64,000 nucleotides of DNA from Phascolarctos cinereus (taxonomy: Eukaryota > Chordata > Mammalia > Diprotodontia > Phascolarctidae), in assembly GCF_002099425.1 (NCBI RefSeq), contig NW_018343982.1, positions 6,917,501 to 6,981,500 on the forward strand, read 5' to 3'. Shown piece by piece: positions 1 through 11,056 of this stretch. Both the position numbers and the translations under genes were made by a program. The first letter of the stretch is position 1; each line of letters starts with the position of its first letter. The notes under the pieces were generated by a model. The model ran no database searches and was not told the origin of the DNA. It was given only the letters and a program-made list of their open reading frames with translations.

Positions 1-1692
1 GGACCAGATGACCTCTGAGATTCCTTCCAGCTCTAAATATATGATCCTCTTCTCCTCTTATACAATGGAAGAAGTACTTAATTTGCAATTAGAGGAACAG
101 TGGCCAGACCCAGCTCTACTACTTATCTATGTGATCTTGTGCAAGTCATTTCTCTGTACCTTAGTTTCCTCATCGGTATGTAGTGAATTTACTTTGGTCT
201 CACTTTCCCAGAGTGAGGCCTGTGTGCAGCTGTCCTCAGGGTTCCAAGGATATGCTGAGGATTTGGAGGGGTCTCTTCTCTAATGCAATTGTCTTAAGCA
301 CCTGCTAGCTATTTCCCCCTTTATCAGGTGTTGTGGAGTAGCACCCTGATTCTCTTTAACCACTTAATAGCAATTAGCTTTTACAAAGAGATATTTACTT
401 TGAAGATATGCCAAGAACACCCCCAACACCTTGGGGACCCTCTCCTCTATCCCATCTCAATATCTGGGGAGGCTTAAACTTGGCTCAGTTCCTCCTTGAC
501 ATTGACCCCACAAAGTTCCCATTCAGACTTGGCATGATTGCTGGACAAGTCCTCATTTCAGTTGCTGTTGGGTGGGATCCTGAGGATTATTCCCAAATGC
601 CACTTCTTGCTCCTCTGGGCATTGATGCTGAACTGGCCTTAAACCTAGATGAGCCCAGACATTCTCTCTCTTGACATTTTGAGACTCAAAAGACTGGATG
701 CTCCTATGTCTTCATCAAGAATGGAAATGAACAGCTGGAGAGGCTAAGAACTGAGATCTATTTCACAGGCCATGTGTGTCAGAAGGAAGAAGGTAGTTAG
801 AATACTATCTCTACTAAAGGCTCTTAGTAAAGGAGTTAAACCACCATAGAAAAGTGAGAGAATTAAGTGAAGGGAATAGGCTGAGGATATCCCAGACCTT
901 TTTGAAGATGCCTCCAGTTCTGCCTTTGCAACCAATAGAAAAACAAAACAAAACAAAACTGTGTGGTTAGCAAATGAAACCAGTTATAGAATGTCTGTCT
1001 ATACATGTTCAAGTCTCTCCAAGATACTTCCATTACATGTCATTACAACACTCTCAAAAGCAGGTTTCCTAGACTCCTTCACATGGGGAAGTTGCATTAT
1101 TAAGCACCCAGATGCACTCAGTGCATGTTCCAATCCCATGTTATACGTAAAATGGGGTATCAGACTGCATAATTCCTATGGATTCTTCCAGCTCCTAATC
1201 TATGATTTTATGGTGCTTTTTTTTTTTATTCTTTATGTTTCTACATTTCACACCCAGGTCTCCTCTTTATTGAAGGATATAACCTATTGTCCTTTTTTTT
1301 CTATCTATGACCCAAGTAGGCTACCCAGATTTCAAAAGTAACTATCCTTCCCTACCTTCCCAACCTTTAACTAGTAAGCTGGGCCCTATGATATTATCTC
1401 TCCCCACTCCATGAAGTTTCCCTTGTGAAGTCTTTAGGGGATTGATCATTTCCTTTAAGATCTTACTTAGGGGTAGGTTACCACAAATTTGTTATTCTAC
1501 AGGCCCCTAGAAAATTACTCATTGTTGGTCTAATTCCATTCCTTTCTAGAGATCGAGGTTAGAAGATATCAGAACAATAACAGCTGGTCATATTTCTCCC
1601 ATATACCTCCTTCTTCAAGCATCTGTTCAAGATGTCCTGGATTTCCTGAGGGTAGAGGAAAAAAAACCCATTTGGGGCTTGGTCAGTATTTT
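1..1692. other. No gene recognised
   Basis: No exon, RNA gene or repeat family is recognised here. Reading frames on both strands are short. A short A-rich (CAAAA)n run at about 941-959 is the only simple repeat. Old diverged repeats beyond recognition by eye are possible. Confidence 0.5.
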
Positions 1693-2025
1693 TCATGTTT
1701 TGAATAGATCTCTGAACACTTTATTTTCATAACCTGATGGATCTTCTGGCTTAGGGGTTGCTTTTTCCAGTTCTTCCTCATCTTCATGAATCATCACTGG
1801 CTTGAGATGGGGATTGTAGCAGCAAGATGCTGGACTCATTTTCACATGATCCGTTTCCACCCTCACCTCTCCATGATGTCATGGCATAGGCTTTGCCTTC
1901 AGGGTATAAATGCTCATGTGCCATTCAGTGGTTTTCAAAATTGGCTCATCTGTTTTGACATATGGATTAGCTTTAGAGCCAGTGGAAAAAAATGAGAGAT
2001 CTACCTTGAAATGGGGAGCTTCATA
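1693..2025 (-). other. Coding-like stretch of unknown origin
   Basis: On the minus strand one frame runs about 110 codons with a single internal stop. Its composition looks protein-like: an acidic segment reading HEDEEELEKATPKPED is followed by GYENKVFRDLFK and a stop. I do not recognise the protein. It may be a fragment of a processed pseudogene or retroelement, or a chance frame, since open runs of 50-60 codons are expected in a window this size. No poly-A, target duplication or splice sites were found nearby. Confidence 0.2.
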
Positions 2026-4205
2026 CTATTTTGTGGCAGCAGCCCTCCCATTGGCAGAGTTGTGGTTATTAAAAGGAAAAGAGATATATCCTAATTGAGA
2101 TCAAATGGTTGGATGAGTTGTGAGTACTTTGTAGGCTGGGTTGGGATGAAGGGTGCAGAGTGGAGACAAAATGGGACATAGGGAAATCCCTTGGGATGCT
2201 GGAGTTACAGATGCCAGAGAGAGACACCTCATGGACTAAAAGAGGAAATAGGCAGGAAAAATCTTAAGTTAGATGTGTGAATTTTCATTGACATTTCCAA
2301 ATCTCAAATCGGATGGACTGGAAGGCAGTTTGCTTTGTACACTCATCTATTACATATTCAGTTGAGTATATCCCTTAGGTCTTCTTAGTTTTTGCTTACT
2401 GATTTGTTCACTTTGGGCAGGAAGTATAGAAAGAATGCAGAAATCTTAGTTTGGTCTGGAATATCTGAGATGTTAGAGGTTTAAATTTCTCTTGCTTTTC
2501 TTACCCAAACACTTCCAGAATCTGGAGTATATGGTCTCTAGTGGGCTGTTTTAGGAGTTCAGGAAAATTCCAGTGGTGTGAAGTGCTTTCTGGTCAGGAC
2601 TTGTGCCCAGTTGGGTAAAGAAGTTGGGCATGCCTATCCCATCTGCCTTTCCATCTTTCTCCATGCCCTTCTGTCCTTGGCAGGGACCCTTGATGCTACC
2701 CTGACTCCTCAAGCTATGAATTATCTACATAGGTCTGGAGGTGAATAAAAGTCAGAGAATGGTTACCAACAAACAGCTTCCCAACTCCATCAGTTCAATT
2801 ATTTTGCGTTGGGTTGTATGGAAATGTCATGGGGCCCTTAAATCCCAAGGAAGACGGATCCCATTCCTTTTGTCTTTCCAGGAATCACTTGTTTCAACTT
2901 TACTTAAGTTGGGACCTATTAAATCTTGACCAGAGATGAGTTGGTGCCACTTAAACACTTAGTTTTCTGCACACGTACCACCCTAAGGCACAGGAGAGCT
3001 CTATAAATGATGGAAACGCATCATAATTGGGGTAAAGACGAAAGGCACACCAACATGCTCACGCAGCAGACCAGTCCTGACCTGGCCAGTGTAACACCTG
3101 AGGTTTGAGGCTGGAATGAAATGATACATGCTTGTAACATTTAGCAACTAACAAAGTGAGTTTACTTAGCCATAGCAGGGAAAGGATATTCAGCAAGGAT
3201 ACAGTGTTGATTAAGTTTAACACAACTTTTCTGTGTCTCCGTTGCCCATAATCATGTGTGGCCAGAAGACTAGGGGAGCAGCTGGAAGTTCTCTATGCCC
3301 TGGCTCATTTATACTCTGGTATAAGAGTATCAATAAGACATCAATGTCCCAAGCTTTGGTATCCTAAGCCAATGAAATCTTAAGGGCAGTTTTAATGTCT
3401 TTCAAGGCAAAACTAACCTAGCCAGTATAGGGCTTATAAGGCATAGCCTTAGGAAAAGCTTACCTGATGGGGCCCAAGAAGATATTATTTCTACTGTGCT
3501 TGGGTACTGTGTGAGCCACTGGAGATTTCTTTATAATCCCTGCTTCTGAGAGATGAAGTCCAGTTGTGGTTGCAGATGCACCTGTCTGGAGAAAGGTCCA
3601 GGTGGCCTATGGGCTAGCCACATCTAGGTTCAGTTTTCATACGCAGATAATACTTGCCCTTGGCTCCTGGGACCTTCCTTGATCAGTTTCCCTACACTTA
3701 GAATAACTGATAGAAATCAGATATTGCCTTCCCCATTTCTATCAGTAACAATGATATGTACCCAGCTACTTCAGATGAATTTTTGTTGTTGTTACTAATG
3801 GTAGGAGTCTTCAGCTCACAAGATGGATAGATAGTTTGTGCCACCAGAATCATCCTCATATTAGAAAAGTTTGAAAAGCCCTGAGATGCTAGCAACTATC
3901 GTGACCTCTAGTCTACAGAGTGTTTTTTTTTTTCTTTCCCTGAGGTCAGGGACAGGTCTCAGGTGATTATAGATACAAATGATGAAGAGGGCCTGGACTG
4001 GTCATCAGCTTCACCCGTTGGAACCTTTTCAGCAACTTCCTTTCTCTGAGGATAGCCCTGGCCTTCTCAGCCTTTGCTTAGCTGCAGGCTCAGAAACCCC
4101 AAGGGCCAAGGCTAACTGTACACTGAGGCCTTCAAGGGCACTTGGATGTCTTCTGTAATTTCACACATCAAGAGCTGACTGAGCAATGCCCAGGATAGAT
4201 TACTT
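2026..4205. other. No gene recognised
   Basis: Unique-looking sequence without a recognisable gene, RNA or repeat. Reading frames are short and look random. A 12-base T run lies near 3921. Confidence 0.5.
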
Positions 4206-4212
4206 CAGCCAC

Positions 4213-4436
4213 TGGGGCAGGGCTTCTTAACCTGTTTCGGGTGTCATGCATCCCTTTGGCAGTTTGTAGCCCGTGGCCTCCTTCTCAAAATAATGTTTTT
4301 TAAATGCGTAAGATAAAAATTCATTGGATTACAGAGGAAACAAATTATGTTGAAATAGTTTATCCATCTACCTACCTACCTACCTACCTATTTGACATCT
4401 ATGGTTCCAGGCAGAGGGTTAAGAACCCTTTCTCCA
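4213..4436. mobile_element. hAT-like non-autonomous DNA transposon
   Basis: The ends are inverted: CTTCTTAACCTG at about 4226 faces GGGTTAAGAACCC at about 4418. The interior (ataatgttttttaaatgcg, ttacagaggaaacaaatta) matches my memory of an old mammalian hAT MITE family of the Arthur/Charlie type. The same family recurs at 19.1 kb and 28.3 kb. It carries no transposase. The family name is tentative. Confidence 0.5.
4368..4391 (+). repeat. (CCTA)n microsatellite
   Basis: About five and a half units of CTAC/CCTA, grown inside the hAT-like element. Confidence 0.85.
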
Positions 4437-4611
4437 GGAGAATGGAAATAGAAGTTTTATTAAATGCAATCAAAGTTTAGGATTCCCAAGAGCACTTGAA
4501 GCTCCATCTCTCCTGATTAACAGCCAAACTAAACTTCTAATTACTATAGTAAACTGATATAATTTTTTTGACCTGTGATCATCAGAGTAGGAATTCTTGG
4601 TGAGATAACTC

Positions 4612-4790
4612 TCTTTAGAAATTAAAACGTGCAACTATTTTTCAACCTAGAGTTGGGTGGCAGGGCACTGAAAGGCTAAATGATCTGCTTGGGGTTATAT
4701 AGCCAGTATGTGTCAGAGGAGAGATTTAAACCCAACTTTTCTTGTTTTTAAGGTTGAACTTCTATGCACTATGTCATAATGCTTTTTTTT
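4612..4790 (-). repeat. MIR SINE, antisense
   Basis: Reverse-complement MIR core: ggctaaatgatctgcttggg, then a decayed ...tatagccagtatgtgtcagagg and a 'gatttaaaccc' box B remnant. Old and diverged. Confidence 0.6.
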
Positions 4791-4879
4791 ACCTTTTATT
4801 ACTTGGATTCAAACATGGCATTGGTTTGACTATGTCCCTTGCAATATAACTTTTAATGATAAAAGTTGGACTCATCTTA

Positions 4880-4956
4880 GATCTAGGCCTGTAAGAAAAG
4901 AACTTAGAGTCTAATCCTCTCATTTTACAAATCAGAAAACTGAGGCACAGTTAAGG
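4880..4956 (-). repeat. MIR3 fragment, antisense
   Basis: Contains the antisense MIR3 block: an agagtctaatcctctcattt-like stretch, then aaactgaggcacag. Confidence 0.55.
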
Positions 4957-5007
4957 CTGTACGAGATTTGAGTCTACACCAACATGAATCCAGTTTCCTA
5001 ACACCAT

Positions 5008-5300
5008 TAATATCAATCAACCAATCATTATTTATTGAACACTTACTATGTGCAGGATCCTGTGTTTGGCATTATAGGAAATACTGGTGTGTCTGCAAAA
5101 AGGGCCAATGGTCTTTAGGATGCTGTAAGCTAATCAGAAGTAGGATATGCATAAGTTCATAAGGGAGGCATAAACAAGAGTTCTTGAGAAGGAGACAGTT
5201 GGCTTCCTGTGAGGTGGACAAGGAGAGGAAGACCTCTTCTGGCTGGGAGAATAAGGGAAGGCATAATGGAAAAGGTGACATTTAAGCTGGGTCATAGGAT
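5008..5300 (-). mobile_element. L2 LINE 3' part, antisense
   Basis: Begins with the antisense L2 terminus (tatttattgaacacttacta, tgtgcagg) and runs on through the 3' UTR and C-terminal region to an 'aagctgggtcataggatt' block. It is 5'-truncated, old, and without coding capacity. Confidence 0.6.
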
Positions 5301-5881
5301 TTCAACAAGTAGTGATTGGAGGCTGTATTATAAGGGAGTGTTATAACCCTGTTATAAGGGAAGTTTCTTGCTTTTATTTAGAGTTTCTATTCTTTTTCTC
5401 TCCTAGGATATCTGGGTTGGAGAGAACTATAGTTCATAATATTTGCTAAGATCATTTCTTTTGGAGAAAATCAGAGAAGGCGGGATACATACTCCCTACT
5501 TTCTGTTTGGTATCCCAAGGGAGATCATTTTCCTTGAAGAATGACATTGCTCAGAGAGAATCTGGGAGTAAGGGAGGAGCCACTCCAGAACTTGTCCCAA
5601 GTTCCTGTCCTTTCCTCCATGACACTTCTATAAGTATGGCTTGCAAATCTCTTCCCAACTAAAGACCTTGTTGGGGTGAGGTGTGTAGGGGGGAAGGTTC
5701 TGGGAGATGGACAGGTAAGGATATCCCCTTTGTGATTGTAACAGGGTTGTTAAGTCAGAGGCCTTAAGTGACTGGCATGGTGTTTTCCTAGGAGTTGGTT
5801 TGGCAGTTAAATAGTCCTTGTCCTTTACACCTCCATTCCCTAAGCAGCACTTTGCCACATTTAGTTGCACTGAGTTCTCTT
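5301..5881. other. No gene recognised
   Basis: No gene or repeat recognised. It forms the left flank of the L1 insertion that follows. Confidence 0.5.
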
Positions 5882-5896
5882 CAGCGTGTACACAAC
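5882..5896 (+). repeat. Target-site duplication, left copy (L1)
   Basis: CAGCGTGTACACAAC occurs here and again, with no mismatch, directly after the L1 segment. This marks the segment between them as one insertion event. Confidence 0.9.
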
Positions 5897-7399
5897 TGAG
5901 GCGGAGCCAAGATGGCAGAGTGAAAGCAGTGACTTGCTTGAGCTCTCCCCTAAACCCCTCCAAATACTCATAAAAAATGGCTCTAAACAAATTCTGAAGC
6001 AGCAGAACCTACAAAAAAGACAGAGTGAAACAAATTTCCAGCCCAAGACAAACTGTATGATTGATTAGAAAGGTGTATTATGCTGGGCTGGGAGTGCAGC
6101 ACGGCATGGGCGTGCAGGCTGCAGCGAACCTGGAGTAGGCCTCAGAGGACTGAATCATGGGCAGCTGTGGAGGTTTCCAGACTCCTCAATCTACGCATGC
6201 CAAAGACAACTTAGAAGGTCAGTGGGAAAAGTCTGTTTCTGCGGTGCTCAGAGAGGAAGGCGGGATTTCAGCTCCATTCCCCAAAAGTGTGGCCCTGGCA
6301 GGGCAGCTGCTTCCTGAGCTTCCAGCCCACAGACTGAGGGGGAATCCAGTGGCTGATCAGAGAGGGATTGCAGGGATCTCTTTGCCTGTGCTGAGGCAGG
6401 AATCTCTTGCTTTGCCCATGTTTGGATCTGGGTCGCAGTTCTGGGCGGTGGTGCTGGGGTAAGGAGGAGTGCTGGCTTAGTGGAGCTTGTAGTGGCTGTA
6501 GAGAGGAACCCCTCCTCACAGTTACAGGACAGAAAGGAGTACTTGTGGTAACAGGCCAGGAAAGGAGTAAACACCTCACCCCTTATCATACCACCTTGGA
6601 AGAATTGAAAATTTACAGGTCCCTACAACTATCTCTGAAAACAGCTATACAAACCCCTGAAGCTTGGGACAGTACGTTCTCCACATTGGAAGTAGACTCT
6701 TACCTTAACAAAGAGTTTAAAACTCAAGTAATTGGCCGGGATCATGAGCAAGCAGTGCAAAAAGAGTCAGACTATATTATCTTACTTTGGTGAAAAAGAA
6801 GATCAAAATATACAACCAGAAGAAGACAACAAAGTCAAAGCTCCTACATCCAAAGCCTCCAAGAAAAATATGAATCAGTCTCAGTTCTTGGAAGAGCTCA
6901 AAAGGGATTTTGAGAAGCAAGTAAGGGAAGAAGAGGAAAAACTGGGAAGAGAAATGAGAGTGATGCAAGAAAATCATGAAAAACAAGTCAACAGCTTGCT
7001 AAAGGAGACCCCAAAAAATACTGAAGAAAATAACACCTTAAAAAATAGCCTAACCCAAATGGCAAAAGAGGTCCAAAAAGCCAATGAGGAGAAAAATGCC
7101 CTAAAAAGCAAAATTGGCCAAATGGAAAAGGAAGTACAAAAGATTACTGAAGAAAATACTTCCTTAAAAATTAGAATAGAACAATTAGAAGCTAGTGACT
7201 TTATGAGAAAAACAAGACACTGTAAAACAAATCCAAAAGAATGAAAAATTAGAAAATAATGTGAAATATATCTCATTGGAAAAACAACTGACCTGGAAAA
7301 TAGATCCAGGAGAGAGAATTAAAAAATTATTGGACTATCTGAAAGGCGTGATCAAAAAAAGAGACTAGACATCATCTTTCAAGAAATTATCAAGGAAAA
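5897..7399 (+). mobile_element. L1 LINE: 5' UTR plus partial ORF1, no 3' end
   Basis: Starts with the marsupial L1 5' end (ggcggagccaagatggcaga) and includes an 800-base 5' UTR and most of ORF1. It stops inside ORF1 at the codons for IIKEN. ORF2, the 3' UTR and a poly-A tail are all absent, yet perfect 15-bp duplications flank it. Ordinary L1 insertions are truncated at the 5' end and keep the tail, so this is the reverse pattern. Likely routes are priming on an internal A-rich stretch (the copy ends ...CAAGGAAAAC), a prematurely ended transcript, or a later clean deletion of the 3' part. Confidence 0.85.
6744..7399 (+). pseudogene. L1 ORF1 fragment (coiled-coil region), broken
   Basis: L1 ORF1 encodes the RNA-binding chaperone of the retrotransposon particle, which trimerises through a long coiled coil. 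From MSKQCKKSQ the frame stays open to about 7244 and shows an N-terminal basic and acidic region followed by heptad-rich repeats such as LKNSLTQMAKEVQKANEEKN, typical of the coiled coil. The expected sequence continues in other frames (QKNEKLENNVKYISLEKQ, then a DLENRSRREN-type block and RRDQKKRLDIIFQEIIKEN), so there are at least two frameshifts, near 7205 and 7290, and at least one stop. The RRM and C-terminal domains are mostly missing. In-frame ATGs at 6732 and 6744 are both possible starts; 6744 fits the family better. Confidence 0.85.
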
Positions 7400-7414
7400 C
7401 AGCGTGTACACAAC
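7400..7414 (+). repeat. Target-site duplication, right copy (L1)
   Basis: Second perfect copy of CAGCGTGTACACAAC, directly following the last L1 base with no A tail between. Confidence 0.9.
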
Positions 7415-7883
7415 CACTTTGGATGAGGTTTTATTTTGTTGTTGTTGTTGTTACTACTGGTAGCAGAGGACCATGTTGGAAAAGTGAAGTGGTTCCCATG
7501 AAGCCCCCTTGGAAAACTGTGAGATTGTTGCTAGAGATCTTAGAATCCGTAGGCCAACTAAACCTTGTAATTTTAATTGAATAAATAGGTTAGATGAATT
7601 TTGTTGCTTCAATCAGACTTTTAGTCCCTGAAAGCTGTACGACAGCCCCAGCCTCCATCTCATTAAATTATTCAGGGTCATAAATAAGCAAACTTTCCTT
7701 CTGTGCACTGAATAAATAAGTATGTCTCACACATATACATATTACTACTTTTCAAATATGTGTAGATGCTATTGTAATGAATAAAATTCACATTCATTTG
7801 AAAATATGATTGCATTCATAGTAATTTTAGTTAATCATCTATTTTCTCAATCAACAGATGCTATTGTTACATGGGAGTCCGCA
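7415..7883. other. No gene recognised
   Basis: AT-rich unique sequence with a short (TTG)n run near 7436-7451. No gene or repeat recognised. Confidence 0.5.
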
Positions 7884-8040
7884 TTTTTTTTTGTCTCCTG
7901 GTACAAATAGGCACTTTTATTGATGGTTGGGATGCAGTTAGACATAGGCAGTAGGGAATCAGAGGGCACACAGACAATCAGGCCCAGGGGAGGACAGAAG
8001 TCCCAGAACAGGCACAGGATGTGGAAGGCCCCAAGGTTGG
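7884..8040 (-). pseudogene. Possible retrocopied mRNA 3' end
   Basis: Read on the minus strand, GC-richer sequence ends with an AATAAA signal (complement of 7916-7921), then 23 bases later an A run (T run at 7884-7892). This is the layout of a reverse-transcribed mRNA 3' end. The source gene is not recognised and I could not find a matching target duplication, so the right edge is arbitrary. Confidence 0.35.
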
Positions 8041-9178
8041 GAAATACTACTTCTTTGGGAAAATGAAATAAAGCCTACTGGATAGGATTTGAGGACATTA
8101 AAATACTAGGCTCAGGAAAGCTAATATACACATAAGCGAGTGAAACAAAGCAAGTCTGATTAGCTGAGCTTGGCCTTAGGACCTAAGAGGAGAGATAGAA
8201 GGCTCATTTGCCCTGTGCCACCTCCTGATCACCTTTCTTTGCCAGCCTTCCTCCTTTCAAATGAAGAGAATGCCCTTGGGGTCCCAGCCATATCAGCAAA
8301 GAGAGAGGAGAGCCTTCCCAGCCTTTCCATCAGTTTTCCATTAAAAGGCTATTAGTTTTCATCCTCCTCCCCAACCTTATATTTCCTATGCCTGCCTCAC
8401 TCCACCAGGCCCTTGCCTCCTGGATGGGAGAGAAAGACAGAAAACAAAGGGACTCCCACCCCATCACCACTCACTATCTCCCTACAACCAGCTTGAAACA
8501 TGCCAAAGTCAGGTGTATAGGTGCAATGGAAGGATAGCGCTCTCTGTCTCTGTCTCTCTCTTTCTCACGCTCACACACACACACACACATATGACAGGTC
8601 CATCCATGCCCCACACCCAACCTCAGCCTAAGAACAGGAATACATATACAAAGTTCAAGAGATTTTTTGTCACCCACAAGTATGAAATGAGTCAGAAAAA
8701 TAGACCCTTTTCAGGTAGGGAAACATTGGCCAGAGGAGTAGGTTAAAAAAGTCATCTTTAAAGCAGCAGAATAAGTTATTAACATTCCCCTTCACCCACT
8801 CTTGCAAACTGACCTCTTGGGCCAGGTCTATCCCAGGACTGAATCCAGGCAGCTCAGCCTGCCTCCTCAGCCCTTCTCAGGATGAGAGAAAAAGAGTCTG
8901 GCCTCAAGCCAAAAGGGCCGACAAGAAGAAAATCTTGACCAGGGAACCAAGAGAAGAGTGAAGAGACATCTTTCTTAGAGATCTCTCAGCACAAGAGTAA
9001 TTCTCCTCCTCCTCCCTCAAAAAAAAGAGTAAGCCACTGAGGGCCTGTGGGGAGTCCACATTTTTAAAAAATGTTTTAAAAAAGGGGGTCCTATATGAAA
9101 AAATATTGGGAATTGCTGATTTAGTGGAAAATATATGGTATTTGAATAAAAGGTTCTGGATTTGAGCCATGGATCAAT
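8041..9178. other. No gene recognised
   Basis: Unique-looking sequence with one CT/CA microsatellite. No exon, RNA or transposon recognised. Confidence 0.5.
8537..8592 (+). repeat. (TC)n-(CA)n compound microsatellite
   Basis: Imperfect CTCTCTGT units lead into about nine CA units. Confidence 0.85.
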
Positions 9179-9182
9179 TACC

Positions 9183-9325
9183 TGAGAGGTATCATGGTAT
9201 AGGGGGTAGAATACTTTTCGCGGAGTAATAACGATCTAGGTTCAAATCCTGCTAGGTGTGTGACACTGCACAAGTCACTTAAGTTCTCTGTGCCTCAATT
9301 TCCTCATCTGTAAAATGAGAGGGAG
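9183..9325 (+). repeat. MIR SINE
   Basis: tRNA-like head (ggtatagggggtagaatact, box B ggttcaaatcc), then the core (acaagtcacttaagttctct) and tcatctgtaaaatgag. It has lost its 3' third. Confidence 0.8.
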
Positions 9326-9472
9326 GCTACTTGAATGACCTCAGACAAGTTATTTAGCCTCTCTAAGCCTTAAATTTCCTCACCTATCCAAAGGAGATGA
9401 TAATGTCTGCCATACCTACCTACCTTTAGGAAATTGTGAGGCTTACATAAAATCATGTATGGTAACTCCTCT
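9326..9472 (+). repeat. Second MIR fragment, head to tail
   Basis: A second MIR core starts at once (cctcagacaagttatttagc, tttcctcacctat) and continues into the 3' part, so two MIR copies lie head to tail. Confidence 0.6.
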
Positions 9473-9535
9473 GGGTTTCCTTCCAAACTTGTCGGTCAGG
9501 TTTTTATGTTGGACATCTGAGGATATTCAAAGGGA

Positions 9536-9745
9536 CTTTGTAGATCCATACTTATTTGTTATTGTTTGTCCTTCATTGTTGAAGAAGACCATGAAGTCAG
9601 AAAAGTGATGCTGTGATTTGCAAATGAATTGGATTTAAGTGAGGGAGGACTGTGAAGAGTCACCAGCCTCACTCCCTCCTCTGGAGCTGTCTGAGTCCAG
9701 TGTCAAGATACAGATCAGGACAATTGGAGATGGACCCTTATATAA
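9536..9745 (+). repeat. Marsupial interspersed repeat, family unsure
   Basis: The block 'tttgtccttcattgttgaag' followed by 'gaccatgaagtcagaaaagt' resembles a common marsupial repeat I know by sequence but cannot name with confidence. Confidence 0.4.
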
Positions 9746-10434
9746 AAACTATTGCTCACAAGCCCCAACTTTGTGCTTATTTTTAATAATCTTCCAAGAG
9801 ACTCAATAACAAAGGGATTTACTAAGATTTCATAGTAAGGATAACAGTTACACAAAATTACTTTTATAAAGGTAAAGTATGGTCTCCGAAAAATACACAA
9901 AGCATCAGTGGGAAGAGTGGATATAAACTTCAGGTGAGATACATATGTAGAATATACATGAGTCCAGGAAACCCAAGGATCTCTTACTCCAGGGCCCTCA
10001 TGTACTTTCTATTCTCATGGTATCCTCATACTGTTTCTCCCTGAGCGTAATGTCTGGGGTGGATCACCCAGATGGGCTTCCTGAATTTGCTTCTCTTTAC
10101 TGACTGACTTATCCGTCAGGTTAATGTTCTCTGGAATCCACAGTTGGCTCTCTTCTCAGCTGCCAGAGGTTATGTTCCTTAAATTGCCTCATGCCCTGAC
10201 TCTGCATCTCTATGTCTCTGACTCTACTTCCTGCTGGATGTGGTATCTTCTACTGGGGATGAGGTGGGGAAGTTAGGGAGGAAGAAGGAGAGAGAAAATC
10301 TCCCTTCCCAGTTTTTTCTGCCTTCTGGTAGAAACAGAGGGGGTCATAGTTGACAAAGCTTCCTTGCCTTAATTACTCTTTCAGGCTGGCAGGCTTAGTT
10401 TTGAAAAAAACTTGAGGGGTGTAGCTAATCTTCA

Positions 10435-10580
10435 GCCACCTTGTGTAAAATCAGTCATTAATGCAGATTCCTTCTGAAGTGACTCTATGTTTTAACCTTG
10501 CTTAACTTTGGCTACATCCTGAAAGTGCACTAATTGCATCCAGGCAAATCATATCTTCTTAGCCCTAATCCCATCTCCTT
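10435..10580 (+). mobile_element. ERV LTR fragment (fossil)
   Basis: Matches, at roughly 80-85% by eye, the left part of the LTR at 14.4-14.8 kb, but on the opposite strand. Shared blocks include 'gtaaaatca', 'atgttttaac', 'ttgctt' and 'tttggctaca'. It is probably a solo or truncated LTR of the same or a sister family, clearly broken. The right boundary is uncertain and may extend towards 10.9 kb. Confidence 0.5.
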
Positions 10581-10912
10581 TGGAGCTTGAGGCTCTAAAG
10601 ATTAGGACACACCCTTCCAATGCTCTTTCAAGGATAGAAGTTTCATATGCTATACTCAATTTCATGCTGTAAATTTATTCCTATGGCTTCCATTTGGTAA
10701 ATGTTATGACTTGATAAAATATTGTCTGTCTGAGATTGCTTGCAGGCATTTTTTTTATATGCAAGCAAGTTTTTATAATGCCATAAATTCCTACAAGCCA
10801 GGAAAAAGTTTTCCAACCTTTACTTGTCTGTCTTTATCTCTGCAATCTCCCACCTGGCCAGAGTAGTGAAAGCAGAGACAAAGAAAGAATCTTGAAAGTT
10901 TTTCTTCCTTAT

Positions 10913-10947
10913 CTCTCACTGAAAGTCTAATCAAAATTCAGTGAGAG
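10913..10947. other. 11-bp hairpin
   Basis: CTCTCACTGAA and its exact complement TTCAGTGAGAG flank a 13-base loop. A third copy of the motif at 11041 is where the SHMT1 retrocopy inserted. Confidence 0.6.
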
Positions 10948-11041
10948 CAAATCCCTGCTTGATATTAGCAAGATCTGGGAGAGTGATTTTGAGGCTTCAT
11001 TAATTAGTCTTCCTCATACTTTTAAGATCCGTTTTGGTGCT

Positions 11042-11056
11042 CTCACTGAATTTTTT
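11042..11056 (-). repeat. Target-site duplication, poly-A side (SHMT1P)
   Basis: CTCACTGAATTTTTT matches the copy at 13588-13603 with two differences. On the minus strand it reads A-run then TCAGTGAG, so it merges with the poly-A tail. Confidence 0.65.

Noticed and set aside
6157-6462. Open frames on both strands in the L1 5' UTR
   Set aside because: GC-richer L1 5' UTR with overlapping chance frames; no ORF0-type evidence.
9190-9260. tRNA-like sequence with a good box B
   Set aside because: Continues into a MIR core; it is the tRNA-derived head of a SINE, as are the other GGTTCAAATC matches in the window.
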